Positions 15,299 to 22,400 of a stretch of 22,400 bases of DNA are shown here, one piece after another. Source of the stretch: an uncultured Eggerthellaceae bacterium (GTDB lineage Bacteria; Actinomycetota; Coriobacteriia; Coriobacteriales; Eggerthellaceae); NCBI GenBank assembly GCA_910585565.1, contig CAJUFC010000198.1, positions 1 through 22,400 of the forward strand, in the 5' to 3' direction. The notes below the pieces were generated by a model. The model saw nothing but the letters and a program-made list of their open reading frames with translations. It was not told where the DNA came from and did not search any database. The position numbers and the translations under genes are program-made. Within the stretch, counting starts at the first letter, position 1; each line of letters starts with the position of its first letter.

Positions 15299-15304
15299 AT
15301 TATA
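15299..15304 (-). promoter_or_regulatory. Perfect TATAAT -10 box 8 bases before the truA ATG
   Basis: Minus-strand TATAAT, then GTCGTCTC, then the ATG; a start site 6-8 bases downstream would leave a leader of about 0-2 bases. The -35 position reads GGCAGC at 17 bases, a poor match. The absence of a ribosome binding site supports the reading. Confidence 0.55.
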
Positions 15305-15354
15305 CGGGAAGCCCCCGCCACGCTGCCTGCCGACGCACTGCCGCCCCACGCACG

Positions 15355-18300
15355 CTATGCGATCGCGCGCTGGAACAGCTCGTTCAGCTCGTTGCGCATG
15401 ATGGGAGACTCGGCATCCACCGATACCGGCAGCTCGACGCGGAACTTGCGGCCATCGGACTGGTGAATCAGCAGCACGACGCCGTCGCGACCAGGAAACG
15501 AGCGCAAGATGCGGTTCAGCCCCATCGAATGGCTCTGGTCGAACTCGGCAGACGCCAGCTTGATCTCGAGGTGCCCAGGCGGTCGCCCTATCGAGCCGTC
15601 GCTCTCGTCGAGCACCAGCTCGTCGATCTCGTAGGCGATGATCTGGTTTCGTCCGTCATTGGACTCGAACTTGCCGCGTATCTTGACGATCGCGTCCTCG
15701 CGCAGCACTTCGCGGAACTTGTCGTAATCGAAGCAGATGCACTCGACCATGCCAGTCGTGTCCTCCAGCGAGAACGACGCCATCATCGTGCCGCGCTTCG
15801 TCGGCTTCGAGACGAACGACGACACCATGCCGACGAACGTCGCGTTCTTGATGTCCTTCGTCGCCTCGGCCAGCTCGCCCATCGTGTGGCGCGTCAGCTT
15901 CGCGATCATGGCCTCGAACGGCTCAAGCGGATGCTCCGAGACGTAGATGCCCATGATCTCCTTCTCGAAGCGCAGCTTGTCCATCTTCTCCCACTCGATG
16001 CCGTCAGGTGCCGGCACGTCGTCCTCGAAGCCCGACCCCTCGGTGTCGCCGAACATGTCGAACATCGACACCTGCCCCGCTGAAGCGTCCTTCTGGCGGC
16101 GGAACGCCTGCTCGAGCAGCGGCGTGTCCAGCAAAAAGTGGATCATCTGCCGGCGCGTATAGCCCGTCGAGTCGAACGCGCCGCCCTTGATGAGCGCTTC
16201 GAGCGTGTTCTTCTTCATGGTGCGCGAGTCGACGCGGTTCACGAAATCATGCAGCGTCTTGTACGGGCCGTTCTTCTCGCGCTCCTCGATGATCATCTCG
16301 GCCACGCCGCGGCCCACGCCGCGCACGCCCATGAGGCCGCACCTCACGCCGCCCTCGACCGGGGTGAACTCTACGTTCGACGCGTTGATGTCCGGCGGCA
16401 GCACCGGCGTGCCGTTGTGGTTGCAGCTGGCGATGTAGCGGATGAGGCGCTTGGTGTTGCCCATATAGCTCGACAGCACCGCGGCCATGTAGTCGTTCGG
16501 ATAGCACGCCTTGAGGTAGGCGGTGCGCATGACGAGGATGGCGTACGCCGCCGAGTGCGACTTGTTGAACGCGTACTTAGCGAACTTCTCGGCGTCGTCC
16601 CAAATCTGCTTGGCGATCTCGAGCGAGAAGCCATTCTCCACGGCACCGGTGTTCCAGTCGCCTTGCAGCTCCTTCATGACGCCAAGCTTCTTTTTGCCCA
16701 TCGCCTTGCGCAGCTTGTCAGCCTTGCCGGCCGAAAAGCCGCTCATCGCCATGGATATCTGCATGATCTGCTCTTGGTAGACCATCGTGCCGTACGTCTC
16801 CTCCAAGATGGGACGCAGCCGGTCGTCGTAGTAGTGAATCGTCTTCTTGCCGCTGGCTACCTCGACGTAGTCGTCGACCATGCCCGACTCGAGCGGGCCC
16901 GGACGGTTGAGCGCGATGGACGCCACGATGTCGGAGAAGCGGTGCGGCGGCAGGCGGCGGAACAGCCCTACGTACAGCGAGCTTTCCACCTGGAACAGCC
17001 CGTCCATGTTGCCCGAGCGCATGAGCTCGAAGGCCGCCTCGTCGTTGGTGGGTATCTCCTCGGGAACGATCTTGATGCCGCAGCGAGCCTCGATGTTGCG
17101 GCAGCACCGCGACAGCACGCCCAGCGTGCGCAGGCCCAAAAAGTCCATCTTGAGCAGGCCCAGCTCGGGCGTGTAATGGCCGTCGTACTGCGTGATGATG
17201 CCGCCGCCTTTGGTGTCGCGCTTCATGGGGACATGGGCCGACATGGGGTCGCGGCAGATGATGGTGGCGCACGCATGCACGCCCTCGCCGCGCACGTGCC
17301 CCTCGATGGAGCGCGCCGCGTCGATGACCGCATGCACGTCGTCTTCGCCCTCATAGGCAGCGCGCAGCTCGGGGTTGACCTTGAGCGCGCCATCGATGGT
17401 GATCCCCAGCTCGTCGCCGATCATCTTGCAGATGCGGTCGCCCAGCGCATACGGCAGATCCATGACGCGAGCCGCGTCGCGCACGGCGTTTTTCGCCTGC
17501 AGCTTGCCGAACGTGATGACGCCGGAGACGTGGTCCTCGCCATAGACGTCCTTGATGTGATCGATGACCTCGCCGCGACGCTCGTCCTCGAAGTCGACGT
17601 CGATATCGGGCATCTCCACGCGCTCAGGCGACAAGAAGCGCTCGAACAGCAGCCCGTTGGTCAGCGGGTCGAGGTCGGTGATGCCCATCGCGTACGCCAC
17701 GATGGCGCCCGCCGCCGAGCCACGGCCCGGCCCAACGCCGATGCCCTGACTGCGCGCCCACTCGATATACTCCTGCACGATGAGGAAGTAGGCCGGAAAT
17801 CCCTGCTGGATGATGATGCCCATCTCATAGTCGGCGCGCTCCTGCGCCTCGGGTGGCACCGGCACGCCATAGCGCTTTTCTAGGCCCTCCTGCACGCGCT
17901 TGCGAAACCAGCTGTCCTCGCTCTCGCCCTCGGGCAGCGGGAACCGCGGCAGGATGGGGTCGCGCTCGAGCTCAACCTCGCACTTGGCCGCCAGCTCGAC
18001 CGTGTTGTCGCACGCCTCGGGGAAGTCGCGCATGACCGCGCGCATCTCTTCCTCAGTCTTCATGTAGAACTCGTCGTTCGGGAAGCGCATGCGCCCCTCT
18101 TGGTTGAGCGTCGACTGCGTGCCGACGCACAGCATGATGTCTTGGGCGTGCGCGTCCTCTTTCAACAGGTAGTGAAAGTCGTTCGTCGCGATCGTCTTGA
18201 GGCCAGCCGCATGGGCCACCTCGGTCAGCTGCCGGTTGAGGTCGTTTTGCCAGATGCCCGCATCGGTCTTGATGCCCTGGTTTTGCAGCTCGATATAGAA

Positions 18301-18819
18301 GTCGCCGGGGTCGAAGCATTCGGCAAACGTGCGCGCCCACTTCACCGCGTCATCGAACTGCCCGTTGTCCAGCAGCTTGGGGATGATGCCCGCGATGCAG
18401 GCCGACGACCCGATGATGCCATGCCCATACTTGCGCAGCTGCGACAGCGTCGTACGCGGCTTGTAGTGGAAGTTCTCGACGTGCGACTCGGACACCAGAT
18501 TGAGCAGGTTGTGGTAGCCCTCGGTCGTCTTGGCCAAAAGCAGCAGATGATACAAGCGCGGGCGCTGGTCCTTGGACAGCGTCTCGTCGGTCGTGAAGTA
18601 GACCTCGCACCCATAGATGGGCTTCACGCGCTTGCCGGTCTCGCGCTCGACGGCCTCGCAGGCGTCATGCAGCTCCACGACGCCCGACATGACGCCATGG
18701 TCGGTGACGGCGACCGCCGGCATGCCCAACTCGGCCGCACGGCGCACCATGTCCTTGATGTGCGTGATGCCGTCCAAAAGCGAGTACTCGGTATGGTTAT
18801 GCAGATGAACGAATGCCAT
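15355..18819 (-). CDS. dnaE: DNA polymerase III alpha subunit (DnaE1 type)
   Basis: This is the catalytic subunit of the replicative polymerase, 1154 residues. The N-terminal PHP domain keeps its metal ligands: 'HLHNHTEYSLLDG' (H7, H9, D16), 'TDHG' (H41), 'GCEVYF' (E72), 'YHLLLLA' (H91), the Cys in 'SSACIAG' and 'NDFHYL'. The C-family polymerase core follows with 'GPGRGSAAG', catalytic aspartates D405 and D407 in 'PDIDVDFEDERRG' and D559 in 'KMDFLGLRTL'. Helix-hairpin-helix ('GVRGVGRGVAEMI') and OB-fold ('FVGMVSSFVSKPTKRGTMMA') regions come later. The ATG at 18819 gives the standard 'MAFVHLHNHTEYS' start; the ribosome binding site is weak (GGGG at 8 bases). It has its own promoter after the atp terminator. 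Confidence 0.98.
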   Translation of the reverse strand: MAFVHLHNHTEYSLLDGITHIKDMVRRAAELGMPAVAVTDHGVMSGVVELHDACEAVERETGKRVKPIYGCEVYFTTDETLSKDQRPRLYHLLLLAKTTEGYHNLLNLVSESHVENFHYKPRTTLSQLRKYGHGIIGSSACIAGIIPKLLDNGQFDDAVKWARTFAECFDPGDFYIELQNQGIKTDAGIWQNDLNRQLTEVAHAAGLKTIATNDFHYLLKEDAHAQDIMLCVGTQSTLNQEGRMRFPNDEFYMKTEEEMRAVMRDFPEACDNTVELAAKCEVELERDPILPRFPLPEGESEDSWFRKRVQEGLEKRYGVPVPPEAQERADYEMGIIIQQGFPAYFLIVQEYIEWARSQGIGVGPGRGSAAGAIVAYAMGITDLDPLTNGLLFERFLSPERVEMPDIDVDFEDERRGEVIDHIKDVYGEDHVSGVITFGKLQAKNAVRDAARVMDLPYALGDRICKMIGDELGITIDGALKVNPELRAAYEGEDDVHAVIDAARSIEGHVRGEGVHACATIICRDPMSAHVPMKRDTKGGGIITQYDGHYTPELGLLKMDFLGLRTLGVLSRCCRNIEARCGIKIVPEEIPTNDEAAFELMRSGNMDGLFQVESSLYVGLFRRLPPHRFSDIVASIALNRPGPLESGMVDDYVEVASGKKTIHYYDDRLRPILEETYGTMVYQEQIMQISMAMSGFSAGKADKLRKAMGKKKLGVMKELQGDWNTGAVENGFSLEIAKQIWDDAEKFAKYAFNKSHSAAYAILVMRTAYLKACYPNDYMAAVLSSYMGNTKRLIRYIASCNHNGTPVLPPDINASNVEFTPVEGGVRCGLMGVRGVGRGVAEMIIEEREKNGPYKTLHDFVNRVDSRTMKKNTLEALIKGGAFDSTGYTRRQMIHFLLDTPLLEQAFRRQKDASAGQVSMFDMFGDTEGSGFEDDVPAPDGIEWEKMDKLRFEKEIMGIYVSEHPLEPFEAMIAKLTRHTMGELAEATKDIKNATFVGMVSSFVSKPTKRGTMMASFSLEDTTGMVECICFDYDKFREVLREDAIVKIRGKFESNDGRNQIIAYEIDELVLDESDGSIGRPPGHLEIKLASAEFDQSHSMGLNRILRSFPGRDGVVLLIHQSDGRKFRVELPVSVDAESPIMRNELNELFQRAIA

Positions 18820-18898
18820 ATATAGTGCCCCAGACTCTGATCGGGCACGCTTTGTTGTGTATATGCGTCATTTCAGCGTGCTGTTTTTCTCGCATGCC

Positions 18899-18927
18899 AT
18901 CATAGCAAGTTTGAGTTCGCCAAACAA
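18899..18927 (-). promoter_or_regulatory. Candidate dnaE promoter: TTGTTT-17-TATGAT with TGC extension
   Basis: The -35 TTGTTT lies at 18922-18927, with a 17-base spacer and -10 TATGAT at 18899-18904, immediately preceded by TGC as in extended -10 promoters. The expected start near 18892 gives a leader of about 73 bases. The -35 lies inside the U-rich tail of the atp terminator. Confidence 0.5.
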
Positions 18928-18965
18928 CAAAAGAGGCGCCCTCCCTTACCGGGAAGGCGCCTCTT
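18921..18965 (-). terminator. Intrinsic terminator of the atp operon
   Basis: AAGAGGCGCC pairs with GGCGCCTCTT (18931-18940 and 18956-18965), then one G-U wobble, then TCCC/GGGA, with a 5-base loop: a 15-pair stem in minus-strand RNA. It is followed by TTGTTGTTTG. It lies 81 bases past the atpC stop and is flanked by an outer TTTGAG/CTCAAA inverted repeat (18911-18916 and 18974-18979). Confidence 0.92.
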
Positions 18966-19046
18966 CAAACAGGCTCAAATATCTTGAGGAGGCTCGTCGC
19001 TGGCGCCGATGCACGGCCGCCGCCGGCGTGTGCGATGCGCGCCTTG

Positions 19047-19484
19047 CTACTTGCCTTGCTTGGCCAGATAGTCCAGCTGGAACTCGTCCCACTCAAGGTT
19101 GCGCTTGAAAATCGCGATGCGCGCCTTGTCCTGGGGGTCGTTCTTCTTCTTGAGGTCTTCGATGAGCACGCGCAGGTTGTTCGCGTGGCTCTCGACCACC
19201 GTCCGGTTGATCTGGTCAGGCTCGACCCCAAATGACCCCAGCACCGTCAAGATGCCGTTGTACACCTGGGAAGCACCCTTAAAGAGCAAGAATTCCTTCT
19301 TCTGCGTACCCGCTTCGTCGAGGTTGACGGTGCAAAGACCACCGTCGCTGTGCAGGCCGAGCAAGAGCTCGTGGCCGGGCAGCACGCCGTAGTAGCCTTC
19401 GTCACTCGGCACGGACGCATAGTACACGTCGCCGTCGAATATCTTGGCCGTCGGTATGCAGATGACGCAGCGGAAGGTACCCAT
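19047..19484 (-). CDS. atpC: F-type ATP synthase epsilon subunit
   Basis: Epsilon is the F1 central-stalk subunit that couples rotation and can inhibit ATP hydrolysis. It has 145 residues, with the N-terminal beta-sandwich ('FRCVICIPTAKIFDGDVYYASVPSDEGYYGVLPGHELLL' in several parts, about 4-42) and a C-terminal helical hairpin rich in Lys/Asp (about 92-140). 'EGYYGVLPGH' is the usual 'G-x-x-G-I-L-P-x-H' landmark. The ATG shares a base with the atpD stop (TAATG), with AAGGATGAGG upstream. It is the last gene of the operon, followed by the strong terminator. Confidence 0.95.
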   Translation of the reverse strand: MGTFRCVICIPTAKIFDGDVYYASVPSDEGYYGVLPGHELLLGLHSDGGLCTVNLDEAGTQKKEFLLFKGASQVYNGILTVLGSFGVEPDQINRTVVESHANNLRVLIEDLKKKNDPQDKARIAIFKRNLEWDEFQLDYLAKQGK

Positions 19485-20938
19485 TATGCCTCATCCTTCT
19501 GCATGGCCTCATAGGCCGCGTAGACGTCCTCGATGGGGCCCTTGTTCTGGAAGCACTGCTCAGGGATGTGGTCGCACTTGCCGTCAAGGATCTCGGCGAA
19601 CGAGCGCACGGTGTCCTCGATGGACACATACACGCCCGGCGTGCCAGTGAAGACCTCGGCCACGTGGAACGGCTGGCCCAGGAACTTCTGAATCTTGCGC
19701 GCGCGGTTGACCGTGAGCTTCTGGTCCTCAGACAGCTCGTCCATGCCCAGGATGGCGATGATGTCCTGCAGGTCCTTGTACTGCTGCAGAATCTGCTGAA
19801 CGCCCACAGCCACGCGATAGTGCTCCTCGCCGACGATCTCGGGGTCGAGCGCGCGCGAGGTGGACTCGAGCGGGTCGACCGCCGGGTAGATGCCGAGCTC
19901 GGCGATGGAGCGCGACAGAACCGTCTTGGCGTCGAGGTGCGTAAACGTCGTAGCCGGCGCCGGGTCGGTCAGGTCGTCAGCAGGCACGTAGACGGCCTGC
20001 ACGGACGTGATCGAGCCCGTCGTGGTCGAGCAGATGCGCTCCTGCAAGTCGCCCATCTCGGTTGCCAGCGTGGGCTGGTAGCCAACGGCGGAGGGCATGC
20101 GGCCCAGCAGAGCCGACACCTCAGAGCCCGCCTGGGTGAAGCGGAAGATGTTGTCGATGAACAGCAGCACGTCCTGGCCCTGGTCACGGAAGTACTCCGC
20201 CTCGGTCAGGCCAGCCAGGCCGACGCGCAGACGCGCTCCGGGCGGCTCGTTCATCTGGCCATAGACCAGGCAGGTCTTCTCGATAACGCCAGACTCCGTC
20301 ATCTCCAGGTACAGGTCGGTACCCTCGCGGGTGCGCTCGCCCACGCCGGTGAACACCGAGGTGCCGCCGTGCTCCTGGGCGAGGTTGTTGATGAGCTCCT
20401 GGATGGTAACGGTCTTGCCAACGCCTGCGCCGCCGAACAGACCGGTCTTGCCGCCCTTGACATAGGGCTCGATCAGGTCTACGACCTTGATGCCCGTCTC
20501 GAACGTCTCGGTGGACGTGATCAGCGTGTCGAACGGGGGCGCGGGATGGTGGATGGGCATCCACTCGACGTCGGTCGGCATCGGCTTGCCGTCAACGGGC
20601 TCGCCCATGACGTTCCAGATGCGGCCGAGCGTCGACTGGCCGACCGGCATCATGATGGGAGAGCCGGTGTCAACGGCGTCCATGCCGCGGACCATGCCGT
20701 CGGTGGACGACAGCGCGACGGTGCGCACCAGGTCGCCCGGGAGATGCGTCTGCACCTCGAGAATAGTGCTGATGTGGCCCGCAGGCGAATCAGCGTCGAC
20801 CGTCAAGGCGTTGTAGATGCTGGGCATCGCGTCAGGCGCGAACTCAACATCCACGACAGCGCCGACAATGCGGACGATGCGTCCCACGTTGCCGTCCGTG
20901 ACAGGCCGAGAATTTTGAATATCGTCAAAATCAGCCAT
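19484..20938 (-). CDS. atpD: F-type ATP synthase beta subunit
   Basis: Beta is the catalytic subunit of F1, 484 residues. Walker A is 'GGAGVGKT' (169-176), the catalytic carboxylate is E201 in 'GERTREG', Walker B is 'DVLLFID' (256-262), the family signature is 'PAVDPLESTS', and the DELSEED-type lever that touches gamma reads 'DELSEDQ'. Nothing is missing. The ATG at 20938 shares one base with the atpG stop (TAATG), and GGAGG lies 5 bases upstream. Its N-terminus is about ten residues longer than many beta subunits ('MADFDDIQNSRPVTDG'). Confidence 0.99.
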   Translation of the reverse strand: MADFDDIQNSRPVTDGNVGRIVRIVGAVVDVEFAPDAMPSIYNALTVDADSPAGHISTILEVQTHLPGDLVRTVALSSTDGMVRGMDAVDTGSPIMMPVGQSTLGRIWNVMGEPVDGKPMPTDVEWMPIHHPAPPFDTLITSTETFETGIKVVDLIEPYVKGGKTGLFGGAGVGKTVTIQELINNLAQEHGGTSVFTGVGERTREGTDLYLEMTESGVIEKTCLVYGQMNEPPGARLRVGLAGLTEAEYFRDQGQDVLLFIDNIFRFTQAGSEVSALLGRMPSAVGYQPTLATEMGDLQERICSTTTGSITSVQAVYVPADDLTDPAPATTFTHLDAKTVLSRSIAELGIYPAVDPLESTSRALDPEIVGEEHYRVAVGVQQILQQYKDLQDIIAILGMDELSEDQKLTVNRARKIQKFLGQPFHVAEVFTGTPGVYVSIEDTVRSFAEILDGKCDHIPEQCFQNKGPIEDVYAAYEAMQKDEA

Positions 20939-21873
20939 TATTCCTCCAATGCTGCAGCGCCGCCAACGATCTCGTTGATCTCGGTGGTGATGTTGCCCTG
21001 GCGTGCACGGTTGTACACGCGCGTCAACGTTGAGACCATCTCGTTAGCGTTGTCGGTCGCCGACTTCATTGCGTTGCGGCGAGCACCTTGCTCTCCTGCC
21101 GCCGAATCAAGCAGCGCATAGAAGTATGCGTTGCGCAGGTATTCCTTCATAAGCCAGTACATCACCGACTCGGCGTCGGGGACGAAGTCAGTGTCGCCAG
21201 GCAGCGACTCGTCGTCCCGCTCGCGGAACTGAAGGAAGATGTCTTCCTCCTTGTCCACCAGCCCGAGCAAGGATGCATAGCTTTCCTGCTTGATCGGCAG
21301 GATTTGGCGCTCAATGAGTATCTGTTCGGCAGCGTTTTTCGCATGGTTGTGGATGATGTATGCCTCATCGATCATATGGTCATCATCGTGGTAGCTGTTG
21401 CCAGTGTAGAGGGAAAGCTCGAGCGCTTCCTCGTGCACGGGGTCGGCGGAGAAGCCGGCAAACTCAAACACCGGCTTGATGCCGCGGTACGTGAAGTAGC
21501 CGATGGCCTTCTTGCCACAGGCTGCCACTTCCACCTCGATCCCCTGGCTTTCCTTCTCCTTGATGAGCTTCTCGGCATGGCGCAACACGTTGGTGTTGAA
21601 GCCGCCTGCCAAGCCGCGGTCAGACGTAACGACCGTAATCAGGCACCGCTTCACCTCGTCGTGCGGCTGGAGCAGCGGCTCCGACTGCAACGGGGCGTTG
21701 GGTGCGGTCGTCACGAGCATATCGGAAACAGCCCTCGTCCATGGGATGGCGCCTTCCATGCGCTCCGTGGCGCGACGAATCTTGGCAGCAGCGACCATTT
21801 CCATGGTGCGCGTGATCTGACTCGTCGACTTGACGGAGTTGATGCGCCTTTCTATGTCATGAAGGTTGGGCAT
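20938..21873 (-). CDS. atpG: F-type ATP synthase gamma subunit
   Basis: Gamma is the rotating central shaft of F1, 311 residues. The N-terminal helix 'IERRINSVKSTSQITRTMEMVAAAK' (start about residue 7, quoted as 'RRINSVKSTSQITRTMEM'), 'VTSDRGLAGGFNTNV' near residue 83, and the C-terminal helix with 'MKSATDNANEMVSTL' and 'YNRARQGNITTEINEIVGGA' are diagnostic. A somewhat acidic middle ('DDESLPGDTDF') makes it longer than the roughly 285-290 residues usual elsewhere. The ATG at 21873 lies 13 bases after the atpA stop with GAGGT upstream. Confidence 0.97.
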   Translation of the reverse strand: MPNLHDIERRINSVKSTSQITRTMEMVAAAKIRRATERMEGAIPWTRAVSDMLVTTAPNAPLQSEPLLQPHDEVKRCLITVVTSDRGLAGGFNTNVLRHAEKLIKEKESQGIEVEVAACGKKAIGYFTYRGIKPVFEFAGFSADPVHEEALELSLYTGNSYHDDDHMIDEAYIIHNHAKNAAEQILIERQILPIKQESYASLLGLVDKEEDIFLQFRERDDESLPGDTDFVPDAESVMYWLMKEYLRNAYFYALLDSAAGEQGARRNAMKSATDNANEMVSTLTRVYNRARQGNITTEINEIVGGAAALEE

Positions 21874-21886
21874 TGTCTACCTCACC

Positions 21887-22400
<514 letters not shown>

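Noticed and set aside
16138..17883. 581-codon plus-strand open frame opposite dnaE, and a 517-codon one opposite atpD/atpG (19568-21121)
   Set aside because: Both are antisense to conserved genes, lack motifs and have no plausible ribosome binding site. They are products of high-GC codon bias.
18921..18979. Nested inverted repeats considered as a mobile-element end or CRISPR repeat
   Set aside because: There is a single copy with a U-rich tail right after atpC. It is a standard intrinsic terminator, with no repeat/spacer array or transposase.
18966..19046. GC-rich stretch between the atpC stop and its terminator, as a small RNA or small gene
   Set aside because: There are only short imperfect stems and no start codon with a ribosome binding site. 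It is best left as a 3' untranslated region.

Overview
This is a 22.4 kb stretch of high-GC chromosome. Every gene I can support (16 genes, the first and last cut by the window edges) reads leftward, on the minus strand. Content and style point to an actinobacterium: GatCAB is present, DnaE has an intact PHP site, GTG and TTG starts are used, stop/start overlaps are tight, and some promoters look leaderless. My best guess is an anaerobic Coriobacteriia/Eggerthellales lineage; that is inference from gene content and codon use, not from a marker gene. I found no mobile element, integrase, tRNA, rRNA or CRISPR array. This is core chromosome rather than an accessory island.

In transcription order (right to left), the window opens with the end of the F-type ATP synthase operon, atpA (partial)-atpG-atpD-atpC, with TAATG overlaps at the last two junctions. 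The operon closes at a strong hairpin plus U-rich terminator. The -35 element of the next promoter overlaps that terminator's tail. That promoter drives dnaE1 (replicative polymerase). A second promoter, with a perfect TATAAT 8 bases before the ATG, drives truA (tRNA pseudouridine synthase), which overlaps a sodium:neurotransmitter-symporter-family transporter gene. Next come ychF (OLA1-type ATPase) and a NYN nuclease-like gene with an OST-HTH/LOTUS domain and a pentapeptide-repeat linker. A two-gene cell-envelope cassette follows: an MBOAT O-acyltransferase and a membrane-anchored SGNH-type partner. The MBOAT gene also has a TATAAT box placed as if for a leaderless mRNA.

The left third holds gatC-gatA-gatB, the tRNA-dependent Glu/Asp amidotransferase, overlapping tightly and trailed at 1 base by a SpeE-like Rossmann methyltransferase. 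After an AT-rich, repeat-bearing 88-base gap comes a histidine operon that runs out of the window. It starts with a single ORF fusing HisZ (regulatory subunit) to short-form HisG (catalytic ATP phosphoribosyltransferase), then hisD, then hisC, of which only the first 136 codons are here.

The observations most worth a second look are the in-frame HisZ-HisG fusion and the palindromic DNA in front of it; the SGNH partner with a putative ILEI/pander-like C-terminal domain; the NYN-LOTUS protein whose linker is built from 15-bp tandem repeats; and two genes with TATAAT directly upstream of the start and no ribosome binding site. No wholly new multi-gene system is evident.
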